Positions 33,923 to 44,076 of a DNA stretch of 57,761 nt are shown here, one piece after another. How positions within the stretch are numbered: the first letter of the stretch is position 1; each line of letters starts with the position of its first letter. The DNA lies in contig RECR01000061.1 in assembly GCA_007693955.1 (NCBI GenBank), positions 1 through 57,761 of the forward strand, written 5' to 3'. The position numbers were made by a program, and so were the translations under genes. The notes beneath the pieces are model-generated. The model ran no database searches. It was not told the DNA's origin and saw only the letters and a list, made by a program, of their open reading frames with translations. Origin of the DNA: Gloeocapsa sp. DLM2.Bin57 (lineage in GTDB: Bacteria; Cyanobacteriota; Cyanobacteriia; Cyanobacteriales; Gloeocapsaceae).

Positions 33923-35914
33923 ATGACAGATACTAATGGATACAGCAGTTTTCTTCACAACCGCAAAATTCTCGAAAAACTAATTGTTCAACAACTCAGT
34001 TTCCTTGAAGTTTTAGAAATGAAAGGCTGGATTGAAACCCTCAATAATCTTCAAGAAAGAGTCAGATCTGATAACTTTAAAGTGTTGGTAGTTGGTGAGT
34101 TTAAAAGAGGTAAAAGTACTTTTATCAATGCTCTTTTAGGTCAAGAAATCTTACCTTCTTACGCTAAACCATGTACAGCAATTATTAATGAAATAAAATG
34201 GGGAAATGTTCCCCGTGCTGTGTTGCACTTTAATTCTGATGAAAATGGTTATGTTAAACCAGCTCAAGAAATTCCTATTGACCAAGTGGAAAACTATGTA
34301 GTTATCAAAGATGGTTTTGATCAAAGAGAAGCTATTAATACCACTCCTTATGAAAAAGTGGAAATTTTTTGGCAACTAGATTTATGTCAAAATGGTGTAG
34401 AAATTATTGATTCTCCTGGATTGAATGAAAACGAAATTCGTCAGAAAGTCACGATGGACTACTTGTCAACGGTTGATGCGATTTTATTTGTGTTAACCTG
34501 TGAAGCTTTAGCAGCTCAATCAGAAATAGACGTTATCAATAATACTTTGAGAAAAGCAGGTCATGAAGATATCTTTTTTGTCTGTAATCGCTTTGATTCA
34601 ATTCGCAAGAAAGAACAAGCAGACTTGAAAGAATATGGTATTTCTCGCTTAGCCCCATTAACAAAAAAAGGTGAAAGAAGAGTCTTTTTTATTAGCGCTT
34701 TAAAAGCTTTAGAAGCTCGGTTAGATGAAGATGAAGAAGAGTTAGAAAAATCAGGAATTATTCCCCTAGAAAATGACTTACAAGAATTTTTAATAAATGA
34801 ACGAGGGAAAGTTAAATTATTACGTCCTGCCATGGAGTTAAGACGTTCTCTTCAAGAAGCACGCCGAATCTTACCAGAGCGACGCAATCTGCTGAGAACT
34901 GATATTAAAACCCTTGAACAACGTTTTGCTGAAGCTCAAAAACCTCTAGAACAATTAGAGCTACAACGTAAACAAATTGTTAGTCGCATTAATAATTTTC
35001 TTGAAGATATGCGCTTAGCTGTGAGAGGACAAGCACAAGAATTTTATGTACAATTAGCTGATGTTAAGATTAATGAATGGATAGCAAATTATGAAGTTAA
35101 AGAGCCAATAGAATTTTTTAAATTTGAACTCTTAACTAAGCAAATTGAACGAGTAGCTACAGAGATTACTGAATATTTTGCCCAGCAAATTGAACAAGAA
35201 TTGGGTGATTGGCAAAGTAAAAACTTAGAGCCAATGATTAAACAAAGGCTAGAAAGTCTTATGTTGGAACTCGATACAAAAACTGAAAAATTTATCGAAA
35301 ACGTCGATAATTTACGATTAACAATCGCTCCTGGTAGTTTTAATATCTCTAATGTAGCTGATTCAGAAAGAAAAGTCTCAGCAATAGAAAGAATTTTAGC
35401 TACAGCTGGTGGTTTTGTGATAGGTGGTTTTGGTAGCGCAGCGGTTGGAGCGGTATTTGGATACCAAGAAATGTTAAAAAGTATCATACCTCAAATAGCT
35501 TTAGCATTTGGAGCACTTTTATTAGGTTTGACTAGTCCTTGGGTTTTAGTTCCCTTATTAATGGGGGGTGGTTTAGTACAGGGATTGTTTAAAATGCAAT
35601 CCACCAACAATAAGGTAAAAGAAGCAGTTGCTAAAGAATATATTAAGCAATTACGTAACGCTAATTATGAACAATCTTCTCAAATTGCTGATTCTATAGT
35701 TGACAAATTACGGGAATTTCAAACAAATATAGATAAGGGTTTAGAAAAGGAAATTCAAAGTATTCGCGACCAGGTTAATTCTGTCTTGATTGAAAAGCAA
35801 AAAGGAGAAGCTAATGTAGCTCAAAAAATCACAGAATTAGAAGAAATTGAGGAGCAGTTAAATCAAATTGATAGTAAGTTAGACGAATTTATTACTAAAG
35901 TTACTTTAGGTTAG
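33923..35914 (+). CDS. Dynamin-like GTPase 3 of the dynamin operon
   Basis: This 663-aa protein has G1 'GEFKRGKST' at 58-66, G2 Thr in 'PCTAIINEI', G3 'DSPGLNE' and G4 'NRFD'. Unlike the other two it has a longer double hydrophobic segment (about 490-555, 'TAGGFVIGGFGSAAVGAVFG' and 'IALAFGALLLGLTSPWVLVPLL'), so it may span or insert into the membrane more stably. The rest is long coiled coil, with a final Glu/Gln/Lys helix. The ATG at 33923 has AGGAG 7 bases upstream and was preferred to an in-frame TTG at 33917. The three GTPases differ strongly outside the G motifs, so they are not a recent triplication; hetero-oligomers are likely. A hairpin follows the stop. Confidence 0.88.
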   Translation: MTDTNGYSSFLHNRKILEKLIVQQLSFLEVLEMKGWIETLNNLQERVRSDNFKVLVVGEFKRGKSTFINALLGQEILPSYAKPCTAIINEIKWGNVPRAVLHFNSDENGYVKPAQEIPIDQVENYVVIKDGFDQREAINTTPYEKVEIFWQLDLCQNGVEIIDSPGLNENEIRQKVTMDYLSTVDAILFVLTCEALAAQSEIDVINNTLRKAGHEDIFFVCNRFDSIRKKEQADLKEYGISRLAPLTKKGERRVFFISALKALEARLDEDEEELEKSGIIPLENDLQEFLINERGKVKLLRPAMELRRSLQEARRILPERRNLLRTDIKTLEQRFAEAQKPLEQLELQRKQIVSRINNFLEDMRLAVRGQAQEFYVQLADVKINEWIANYEVKEPIEFFKFELLTKQIERVATEITEYFAQQIEQELGDWQSKNLEPMIKQRLESLMLELDTKTEKFIENVDNLRLTIAPGSFNISNVADSERKVSAIERILATAGGFVIGGFGSAAVGAVFGYQEMLKSIIPQIALAFGALLLGLTSPWVLVPLLMGGGLVQGLFKMQSTNNKVKEAVAKEYIKQLRNANYEQSSQIADSIVDKLREFQTNIDKGLEKEIQSIRDQVNSVLIEKQKGEANVAQKITELEEIEEQLNQIDSKLDEFITKVTLG

Positions 35915-35939
35915 TATTTTGTTACTTTTATCGAAATAT

Positions 35940-35960
35940 CCCCAACCTGAAAAGTTGGGG
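35940..35960. terminator. Hairpin between the dynamin operon and gnd, probable two-way terminator
   Basis: CCCCAAC (35940-35946) and GTTGGGG (35954-35960) make a perfect 7-bp GC-rich stem with a 7-base A-rich loop. It is centred between two convergent genes whose stops are 25 bases before and 11 after. There is no long T run on either side. Confidence 0.55.
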
Positions 35961-35970
35961 GTATAAACTC

Positions 35971-37389
35971 TTATGTCCACTGAGTGTGGAAAAACTCACC
36001 TCTGGGTTTGTCAATACGCTCATAAGTATGTGCGCCAAAATAATCCCGTTGAGCCTGGGTAAGATTTTGAGGAAGGCGATCGCGTCTGTAGCTATCAAAG
36101 TAATCTAGAGAAGCACTAAAAGCGGGTACAGCGATACCAGATTGATTAGAAACCACTAAAACGTCTCGCCAAGCTTGTTGTCGATCGAGAATAGACTGTT
36201 TAAACTCAGGAGCTAACAATAAGTTAGGTAACTCAGGGTTATCACTAAAAGCTGATTTAATCTTATCTAAAAATCCTGCTCTAATGATACAACCTCCCTT
36301 CCAGATACGGGCGATTTCCCCTAGATTAAGGTTATAGTTATATTCTTGAGAAGCTTTACTCAATAGAGCCATACCTTGAGCGTAAGAGCACATTTTTGAG
36401 CAGTAGAGAGCATCTCTAACCTTAGCGATGAACTCTTGTTTATCTCCTGAATAAGCTTTAACTACAGGTCCTGTTAACTCTTTAGCTGCTGCTAATCTTT
36501 CCTCTTTATATCCAGATATAACCCGAGCGTTAACCGCAGCGTACATAGTAGGAATGGGGACACCTAATTCTAGAGAACTAACTACAGTCCAACGTCCTGT
36601 ACCTTTTTGTCCTGCTGAGTCTAAGATAAAGTCTATTAACTCTTTACCTGTGTCGGGTTCGACGTATTTAAAGATATCGGCGCTAATCTCGATTAAAAAG
36701 GAGTTTAACTCGTCAGTTTCGTTCCATTGAGTAAATACTTCTCCTAACTCTTGATTAGTCAATCCTAGAACATTTTTCAGGATATCGTAAGCTTCAGCGA
36801 TTAACTGCATATCGCCGTATTCAATGCCATTGTGTACCATTTTTACATAATGACCCGCCCCTCCAGGTCCGATAAAGGTCACACAAGGACCGTCATCTAC
36901 TTGAGCAGCGATTTTAGTTAAAATTGGCTCTAATTCTTGATAAGCAGCTTCTGTACCTCCAGGCATCAAGGAAGGACCATTTAACGCCCCTTCTTCACCG
37001 CCACTGACTCCCATACCGACAAAACCTAATCCGGAGGCTTCTAATTCTTGGGTACGTCTTTCTGTGTCTTCATAGAGAGAGTTACCACCATCGATAATCA
37101 TATCTCCTTCTTCAAGAAGAGGTTTAAGTTGTTGAATTACTCCATCTACAGGACCTCCTGCTTTTACCATTACCAGGATTTGACGGGGACGTTCTAAACT
37201 GTTAACAAATTCTTCTAAAGAATAAGCAGCTTTAATGTCTTTCCCTTGTCCTCTTTCGCTCATAAAGGTTTCTGTTTTAGCAGAAGTTCGATTATAGACG
37301 GCGATGGGAAACCCTCGACTTTCTACGTTGAGGGCTAGGTTTTCTCCCATTACGGCTAAGCCAATCACGCCAAAGCTTCTTTTTACCAT
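35971..37389 (-). CDS. gnd: 6-phosphogluconate dehydrogenase (decarboxylating)
   Basis: Gnd oxidises 6-phosphogluconate to ribulose 5-phosphate with NADP+ in the oxidative pentose phosphate pathway, the main route of dark sugar breakdown in cyanobacteria. The 472-aa sequence has '[12 protein letters not shown]' (Rossmann start), '[14 protein letters not shown]', the substrate site '[19 protein letters not shown]', catalytic '[20 protein letters not shown]' and 'QKGTGRWTV'. The C-terminus '[19 protein letters not shown]' is complete. Length and motifs are standard. It appears monocistronic, separated by nearly 200 bases from tamB. Confidence 0.97.
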   Translation of the reverse strand: MVKRSFGVIGLAVMGENLALNVESRGFPIAVYNRTSAKTETFMSERGQGKDIKAAYSLEEFVNSLERPRQILVMVKAGGPVDGVIQQLKPLLEEGDMIIDGGNSLYEDTERRTQELEASGLGFVGMGVSGGEEGALNGPSLMPGGTEAAYQELEPILTKIAAQVDDGPCVTFIGPGGAGHYVKMVHNGIEYGDMQLIAEAYDILKNVLGLTNQELGEVFTQWNETDELNSFLIEISADIFKYVEPDTGKELIDFILDSAGQKGTGRWTVVSSLELGVPIPTMYAAVNARVISGYKEERLAAAKELTGPVVKAYSGDKQEFIAKVRDALYCSKMCSYAQGMALLSKASQEYNYNLNLGEIARIWKGGCIIRAGFLDKIKSAFSDNPELPNLLLAPEFKQSILDRQQAWRDVLVVSNQSGIAVPAFSASLDYFDSYRRDRLPQNLTQAQRDYFGAHTYERIDKPRGEFFHTQWT

Positions 37390-37522
37390 ATTATTGCTTC
37401 ACTCTAGTTCATTTTATAAGATCCTCAAAAATAACTCTAGATTATCTAAAGGTATTTCTAATCATTCTATAGTAACTTTAATCTCTTAACTCAGCAACCA
37501 AGCTAGATCATAGGCGGAAGAG

Positions 37523-37552
37523 GGGGAGTGTGGGGAGAAGGGGAGCAGGGGA
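37523..37552 (+). repeat. G-rich intergenic tract with G-quadruplex pattern, copy 2
   Basis: Four runs of four or five G (37523-37527, 37533-37536, 37541-37544, 37549-37552) with spacers of 4-5 bases lie between the tamB stop and gnd start. On the transcribed minus strand the sequence is C-rich, so a quadruplex would form in the non-transcript strand. It shares the G-tract but not the 'ATGATATATAGG' tail with the copies at 5.4 and 54.9 kb. Confidence 0.5.
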
Positions 37553-37585
37553 GCCATTCTTGATTCGGAATTGCGAACTCATGAA

Positions 37586-40500
37586 TTAAAAACCAAATTC
37601 ATATCTAAGCTGTCCCTCGGTAGAGAAATAATCATAGGTAAGTCTGACAGAAGACTGATTACTAATTTGAAAGACATTTTCAACCACAGGATAGATACGC
37701 AGGTCATTTAAACCCACACGTTTACCACCTTTACCTACAAACTGTTCAACAGCAAAAATACTATCTCGAAACACTGGACCAATAATAAATTGATCTACTC
37801 CTAATTCTAGTAACTCTCCCCCGCTACTATTTTGTAAAATCTCAGCTAATCCCAAAAATTGACCAGCTAGAAGATCGATAATTTCTGATTTAGGACGAGG
37901 AGGACTACTACTTAAATTAACGTTAGGAGAATTTAACAGATCATTATTACGTTGACCACTTTCAGCGATACTCGTTAACTGTACACAAGTTGATAACTGT
38001 GCCAACATCTCCTCAGAAACAGGATCAGGGTTAATAGGAGGGGTTGCCGCAGGTCTTAAGCGACAGGCGATCGCCGGATCTCTAGCTAACTGAGGAATGA
38101 TTTGATTAGCACGTCCTTCAATGGATATATTAACCTGAATACGGTTACTTCTTTGAGACAAAATATCATCTCTAATTTCATTAAGAGTAGATTGTCTCCC
38201 TTCACTAGGAATCTCAGAGACAGCGGTTTCCATGTAAATATTCAAATCAGGATTAAATAAACCCTGATCACCCTTAAACTCCAAAGTGCTAGTCTGACGA
38301 CGAGATAAAATAAATTGGGTATCAACAAAAGTTACTTCGCCTCGGGTAAGGGTAATTAACCCATCTGCTTCTAAATCTGGCAATTGGAGTAATTCTCCAT
38401 TAAGAATTAAATCTCCTCCAAAAGTAAAGCGATACAAAGAAAACTGAGTTAAATTGACATTATCTAGTTGGACATTAAAATCAGTCAACCCAATCTTAAA
38501 GGGTGGCTCAACCTCTTCGACTGGACCTAATAAATTTTCTGCTAGATCTGAAGGTGCTTGTTCTTCTTCTTGAGCTTCAGGTATAAACACCCTACCATTA
38601 GTCAGAATTAGTTCTCCACCGATAACAGGATTTAAAGCTGTTCCAGTTAAAACAATATTACCGTCAATCTTACCTTGATAGAGGTTGGTTAGATCAACAT
38701 TTCCCTCTTGAATATCAAGGGTTAAAGGATTATTAGCATCGCGATGATTAGGGCCTATTGGTTTAACCAAAGGAAAAACACCCACAATAGCAATCTCAGT
38801 ATCAGCTAAAGTCGCAGTTAAATCCTCTACCTTCAGTAATTGATTTTCAAATTGTACTTCACCTTGAAGATATAATTGAGCATCAATAATGCTATTATCA
38901 ATTAGAGCATTGTCTAGAGTCAGATTACCCGTAATTTCTAAAGCTTCTAATAATGACGTTAACTCCAAAGGCTCAGACCAGTCTAGAGGTAAACTAGCGT
39001 TAATATTTAACATCCCCTCACCATCGGTCCAACTTAACTGTCCTGCGGTTACAACTTGTAATAACCTAAAAACCTCACGAGTCAACTGTAAATCAACCGT
39101 AGCGATTCCCTTACCCGTTTCACTAGTTGGTGAAGGGATATTAGCTTCTAGTTGAATTATTTCAGGATAAGTTGTCCGAAACTCAGCAGTAGTGGTAGGA
39201 TCATAGCTAAATTCTCCTCTTAACTCAGGAACAAGATCTTGACCATTTAAAGCAGTATCTAGTATCGTCACCTCTCCTAAGACAATAGGTGCATTTAAAT
39301 TACCCGTTAAAGTACCATTGACATTAATTAAACCCGTTAATGGTAAAGGTAAATTAACAAATTCATTAATTAAATCTAGAGATAAATTCTCTACAGAAAA
39401 CTCAGATTTTTGTGTCTGATCTAAAGCAAAAGTACCTTGGACATTAACTATGCTATTCTCGACTTGTAGGCGTATGGGTTCAACATTTAATATACCATTA
39501 GAGAAATTACCAGCTAAAAGTACTTCAGGGATTTCAATCATTTCTTGATTTGACCACACCAACCCTAGTTGGTCAACTACAGTTAACACCCCAGGTTTAG
39601 TTCGCCATTGCCAATCTTCCCCCTGAAAAGTAAAGTTAACTTCAGGTTGAGTAAGTGTACCCTTGAGCAGAATTTGACCACCATATTGACCTGTGATATC
39701 TAATTCTAGAGGATAATTACCCTGTCTAATTTGTTGATTAGCTATTTTGATTTTTTGTTCTACAAACCATAATAAGTTTACCTGTTCAGCTATAGTTGCT
39801 AGAGAATTACCTAGATTGTTAGGTTGAACGTTTGCAGCGCTGGTATAGACAGGAGGATTAATCAATCGTAAAACATCATTGACATTTGACCATTGTAATA
39901 ACTGAAAAATATCAGCAATATTGTTTTGATTTAAGTCTAATTCACCTTGAATAGCTCCCGAATCTAGGTCTAAATTAGCTTGAAGGTTATATTCTGTATT
40001 TTTAAATCTAAAAGAACTATCAATTAATTGTGCTTGAGATGCTTGAGAATCATAAGCAAATTTAGCCTCTAAAGCTTCTGTTTCTAAATAACCTAAAGAA
40101 GGTTGGGCTACTTTTAACTCTCCATTGGTAGCAAAATTATATAAATTAATAACTAAATCTGCGGTAACTATACCATCAATTATACCTGGTATGCCAAAAC
40201 TTTCCCCTGGAGCTAAATTAAATATACTTAGAGGAAAATTTTTAACTTCGCTAACTAATTCGTCTCCTTGACGTATCCCTGAAACAATAATAGCTTCTGA
40301 ATCTTGACCTTGACGCAATTGATAACCTGTGGGTAAATAGGGTAAACGACAATCTTCTCTAGTACAAGGCTCTAAACTAGCAGCAATTATGTCTCTATTT
40401 CCTCTTAAATCAAGACTAATATTTTGCTCGGGATTCACTATCAACGAGCCTATTAACTCTGGTTCAAATTGTCTTTGATTTAGGTTAAGATTAGCAACTT

Positions 40501-42994
40501 GTAACTCTCCAATTAGACTAAGATTTTCTAAAGGATTGCTGAGTAATTGTTCTGCTAATAAATTACCACTAAAATTAGCTTTACCAGTTAAATCAATATC
40601 ACTAGGTGTTAAGACAACAGGTAAATTAACCTGGTCTAAAATAGTTTCTAGGGGGATTTCTGCTAAATTAACTAAAGCATTAAGATTAAGATCGACTAAA
40701 TCTATTTCTGGTTGATTGTTTCTGAGTGATAATTGTACTTGTCCTTGACTATTTAAATAATTCTCTCCTAAAGCTAGATCTGCTTGATTAACAGCAATCG
40801 GAATGATGATATTTTCCTGAAAAAGATATTCTAATTCTCCTTCTAATTGTACTTGAGCGTTAACAGGTTGGGTAAGTAATGAGTTAAAATTACTAAGTTG
40901 CAATTGGTTAGCATTAATAATTGTACTCCAATTACCTTGATTAATGAGAGTATTAGTGTTTAATTCTCCTTGATTGTTAATATTAACATTAGCTTGGATT
41001 TCTCCTTGGATAGTTTCTAAGGTATCTTTATTGATATTTTGAGTATTTAATAGTAAATCTAGAGGGAGTGAGAGATTAGCTTGAGCTTGATTGAGGTTAA
41101 CTTCAGGATAAACATTAATCTGTCTTGCTTGTAATTGAGTATTTAATGTTCCTTGATTAAGTTGAGTATCTACATTAATATTACCTTGATTAACATCTAG
41201 ATTAAGTTGAGCTAAACCAGACCAATCATCAATTTTTTCTAAACTGAAATTACCTGCTAATTCCATTTCAGCGTTATTCAGTCTAACTGACTCTAGAGGA
41301 AGATTTGTCGGTAAAAAAGGTGTTAAAACAATATTTTGACTATCAATTTGCGCATTCCAAGTTTGTGAATCAAGAGAAGCGATCGCGTTGACTTCTACAT
41401 TACCTTCATTAATATCAATAAATGTGTTATAAATATTAATAACTTGGTCTTGTAAAAGAACCTCACCTTGTCCTTGAATGGTGGGATCTGCATTACTTAA
41501 TAACCATTGCAATTTACCCGCAGGATTACCTAATGTACCCTGGACAACTCCTACTGTCTGAAATTTATCTAAAGATACCTCTACAGGTAGTTGATAATAA
41601 GGTTCAATTAATTTTTCTAGGGGTAGGTCACCACTAATATTAGCTAAAACGGCTATTTGACGCCAATCTAGGGGTGTTTCTGACCAAACTGGGTTTAATT
41701 GTCCTGTCAGTTCGACTTTTCCTCCTACAGTAGGTTCTAAGGTGAGATTGTCAATATTAACTTGGTTGAGATCTCCACTCAAGTTCCCATTAAGTTGACT
41801 AAGACTAATTTTATCAATACTAATTGGAGTAATATTATTTAAAATACCTGTAAACTCAGGATTATCTAACGCACCGTTGATGTTAATTTGACTATTAAGT
41901 TGACCAGCGATCGCTATTGGTAATTCTAACTGAAAACTCTCAACTAATTCTGCTAGATCTATACTATCTAGATTTAATTGTAACTGATATCCTTGTTGCC
42001 AGTTTATTTCTCCTGTTAATTCTCCTTGTAATTGTCCTAAATTTACTTGTGCTTGTTGTATAGCGATAGTTTGTTCTGACCAGATTAAGTCTAAATCTGC
42101 ACTAATCGTCTCTTGATTACTATCAATTCTTCCTCGCAGATTATTGAGATTAATTGTCCCCTGTCCTCTAGTTTGTTCTAGATTATCTATGGGTGCTATA
42201 TTGGCTTCAAGATTAGCTTGAAATTCTCCTGTATCTATAGTAAAAAACCTATTAGGAATCAGGCTAAAAATTGGTACTAAATTTAAAGGATCGCTCTTAA
42301 TTTGTACTTGAGTTTGACCATTATCTAAGTTACTATTACCTGTGATATTTAGACTGCCATTGCCTATATTTGTATTAAAATCATAGTCTATAAGCTGTTG
42401 TTCTGTTTTACGATATCTTCCGTTACCATCAATTTCAATAACTAATAATTCTTGAGTGGTTAGAGGTTGTAATTGAATAACCCCATTATCTATCTCTAAA
42501 CCAATATCTAATTTGATGGGTAGTTTTTCTAAAGGTGATTCTGTAGATGTACTTTCTGGTTGTGGAGGTAATTCTAATTCTAACCATTTCCCAGGTTCAT
42601 CTTCTGCTATATATGCTTCTAAATCTACTATGCTAACTTGTGCGTCTAAAGGACGTCTAATTAATAACGGGAGAATATTATATTTAATATCTATTAAAGC
42701 AATACTCAAGGTATCTGGATCTGACTCTGTTTCTGGTATTAATACTCCTTCTACAGTCAGACGATTTAAGCTTAAATTACTAACCTTGCTAATCTCTACT
42801 GGACGATTTAAGGTTTTATTGAGTTCCGTTTCCAACCAAGTTGGTAAGTTTCTCTGTAACCAAATACGACCTGTTGTGTAAGTAACCATACTGACAACAA
42901 TGACGCTTCCCGTAACTATTAGAGTTGAGGGACGCTTAATTACCTGGAATAACTTATTCACAACAGAGGAGTTAGAATCGGGGGATTGACTCAT
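37586..42994 (-). CDS. tamB: TamB/Tic236-type translocation and assembly module protein (DUF490)
   Basis: This 1802-aa protein has an N-terminal membrane anchor (about residues 22-46), an enormous body of short beta-strand repeats ('LDLSIIxLxQLQGELTGEIN'-like) and a C-terminal DUF490 domain (about 1400-1802) ending in an aromatic residue ('LRYEFGF'). TamB proteins bridge inner and outer membranes as hydrophobic grooves and take part in lipid transport and outer-membrane protein assembly. Tic236 is the plastid relative and links TIC to Toc75. Two or more Cys pairs ('CTREDC', 'CRLRP...CVQL') are present. The ATG at 42994 has AGGA about 10 bases upstream. It lies 23 bases behind ldpA and may be its last operon partner. 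Confidence 0.9.
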   Translation of the reverse strand: MSQSPDSNSSVVNKLFQVIKRPSTLIVTGSVIVVSMVTYTTGRIWLQRNLPTWLETELNKTLNRPVEISKVSNLSLNRLTVEGVLIPETESDPDTLSIALIDIKYNILPLLIRRPLDAQVSIVDLEAYIAEDEPGKWLELELPPQPESTSTESPLEKLPIKLDIGLEIDNGVIQLQPLTTQELLVIEIDGNGRYRKTEQQLIDYDFNTNIGNGSLNITGNSNLDNGQTQVQIKSDPLNLVPIFSLIPNRFFTIDTGEFQANLEANIAPIDNLEQTRGQGTINLNNLRGRIDSNQETISADLDLIWSEQTIAIQQAQVNLGQLQGELTGEINWQQGYQLQLNLDSIDLAELVESFQLELPIAIAGQLNSQININGALDNPEFTGILNNITPISIDKISLSQLNGNLSGDLNQVNIDNLTLEPTVGGKVELTGQLNPVWSETPLDWRQIAVLANISGDLPLEKLIEPYYQLPVEVSLDKFQTVGVVQGTLGNPAGKLQWLLSNADPTIQGQGEVLLQDQVINIYNTFIDINEGNVEVNAIASLDSQTWNAQIDSQNIVLTPFLPTNLPLESVRLNNAEMELAGNFSLEKIDDWSGLAQLNLDVNQGNINVDTQLNQGTLNTQLQARQINVYPEVNLNQAQANLSLPLDLLLNTQNINKDTLETIQGEIQANVNINNQGELNTNTLINQGNWSTIINANQLQLSNFNSLLTQPVNAQVQLEGELEYLFQENIIIPIAVNQADLALGENYLNSQGQVQLSLRNNQPEIDLVDLNLNALVNLAEIPLETILDQVNLPVVLTPSDIDLTGKANFSGNLLAEQLLSNPLENLSLIGELQVANLNLNQRQFEPELIGSLIVNPEQNISLDLRGNRDIIAASLEPCTREDCRLPYLPTGYQLRQGQDSEAIIVSGIRQGDELVSEVKNFPLSIFNLAPGESFGIPGIIDGIVTADLVINLYNFATNGELKVAQPSLGYLETEALEAKFAYDSQASQAQLIDSSFRFKNTEYNLQANLDLDSGAIQGELDLNQNNIADIFQLLQWSNVNDVLRLINPPVYTSAANVQPNNLGNSLATIAEQVNLLWFVEQKIKIANQQIRQGNYPLELDITGQYGGQILLKGTLTQPEVNFTFQGEDWQWRTKPGVLTVVDQLGLVWSNQEMIEIPEVLLAGNFSNGILNVEPIRLQVENSIVNVQGTFALDQTQKSEFSVENLSLDLINEFVNLPLPLTGLINVNGTLTGNLNAPIVLGEVTILDTALNGQDLVPELRGEFSYDPTTTAEFRTTYPEIIQLEANIPSPTSETGKGIATVDLQLTREVFRLLQVVTAGQLSWTDGEGMLNINASLPLDWSEPLELTSLLEALEITGNLTLDNALIDNSIIDAQLYLQGEVQFENQLLKVEDLTATLADTEIAIVGVFPLVKPIGPNHRDANNPLTLDIQEGNVDLTNLYQGKIDGNIVLTGTALNPVIGGELILTNGRVFIPEAQEEEQAPSDLAENLLGPVEEVEPPFKIGLTDFNVQLDNVNLTQFSLYRFTFGGDLILNGELLQLPDLEADGLITLTRGEVTFVDTQFILSRRQTSTLEFKGDQGLFNPDLNIYMETAVSEIPSEGRQSTLNEIRDDILSQRSNRIQVNISIEGRANQIIPQLARDPAIACRLRPAATPPINPDPVSEEMLAQLSTCVQLTSIAESGQRNNDLLNSPNVNLSSSPPRPKSEIIDLLAGQFLGLAEILQNSSGGELLELGVDQFIIGPVFRDSIFAVEQFVGKGGKRVGLNDLRIYPVVENVFQISNQSSVRLTYDYFSTEGQLRYEFGF

Positions 42995-43017
42995 AGTATT
43001 GTCCTAACTTTTCGTTG

Positions 43018-44076
43018 TTAGCATTTTAGCGAATCTTGATTATTCTGGTGTTTAAGTGGTGAAACTAGAGTATCAGCTGTCTTCACAGCTTTCCAGAGTA
43101 AATCGGGATCAACTTCTAAATCAGCTTGATCAGGGTTAAGAGTATCTAGGATAGGTAATAAAAGAGAACGAGCGTAGCTACCATAAGCTACGCCTGCTAT
43201 ATAATAGTTAAGATCAGGGGTCTTCAGGAGATTGTGCGATCGCAATTTAGCGACAGTATAACCATTAGTACCACCTGCTAATTGTACCATACCAGGGAGA
43301 CCTGCGGCTAAGACTTTGGTAGCTAGTTTAATCGCAGGGTGGGTAGTACCTGCACCTATATCACCACTCATCGGTCTCCCGTCGGTTTGCCAAATCAAAG
43401 TACCTGTAAAGGTTTTGACGATTTGAGAGAGAGAGTAAAGATAGTCAAGGAGACCATCTCCATCAGGACAACTAATCGATAAAATTTGCAGTTGTTCTTG
43501 ATAGGGTAAAATTGCTTTCCAGAGTCGGGAGAAATCCTGTTCACGTCCTACTTGGGTATGAATTTCGATAGCTTGAATACCCAATTGATGTAAACTAGGA
43601 GCGATCGCCCCAGGAGTAGAGACGTAGGAACGAGACTCGATGAGTTGACTAGGACAAACAGGGAGACAACGACCACAACCATAACAATGTGGGGTTAATA
43701 CACCTTCCCAAGAGATAGCGTCAACGGGACAAACCTGTTCACAAGGACGATGACAATCACTAGGACATTGACTAGACTCAAAAAAAGCCTTACGAAAGTG
43801 TGGATCTTCGCCATCGTTGAGACTAACCATTAATATTGGTGTATTTTGATAGAGAAAACCGCGAGATTGAGCGATCGCTCCTAAAGAGGTAGCCACATTG
43901 ATTCCCTCTCTAGCTGCTGCAATCACCGCAGGATCAGCGGCGACATCGATACAATCAGCCCCTGCGAGAGTATAAACTAGGGCTAGATTACGAATCGTGG
44001 GTACGTATTCATAACTAGCACCACAAATTAATTTAAACCAATGTCCTTGGTTAAGAGAATCTAATGCTGTTTTCAC
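43018..44076 (-). CDS. ldpA: Circadian input iron-sulfur protein LdpA
   Basis: LdpA (light-dependent period) senses redox state and tunes the period of the Kai clock in Synechococcus. The 352-aa protein has two ferredoxin-like cysteine clusters: C-x3-C-x3-C-x3-CP at residues 104-117 and C-x2-C-x2-C-x3-CP at 131-142. A TIM-barrel-like N-terminal region ('YTLAGADCIDVAADPAVIAAAREG') and an LdpA-specific C-terminal domain surround them. All eight cysteines are in place. Its ATG overlaps the drmA stop (ATGA, 44073-44076), so its translation depends partly on the helicase gene before it. Confidence 0.88.
   Translation of the reverse strand: MKTALDSLNQGHWFKLICGASYEYVPTIRNLALVYTLAGADCIDVAADPAVIAAAREGINVATSLGAIAQSRGFLYQNTPILMVSLNDGEDPHFRKAFFESSQCPSDCHRPCEQVCPVDAISWEGVLTPHCYGCGRCLPVCPSQLIESRSYVSTPGAIAPSLHQLGIQAIEIHTQVGREQDFSRLWKAILPYQEQLQILSISCPDGDGLLDYLYSLSQIVKTFTGTLIWQTDGRPMSGDIGAGTTHPAIKLATKVLAAGLPGMVQLAGGTNGYTVAKLRSHNLLKTPDLNYYIAGVAYGSYARSLLLPILDTLNPDQADLEVDPDLLWKAVKTADTLVSPLKHQNNQDSLKC

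Noticed and set aside
34151-35487. Minus-strand open frames inside the third dynamin gene
   Set aside because: They lie opposite a well-conserved GTPase gene, are Ser/Phe-rich and have no start signals.
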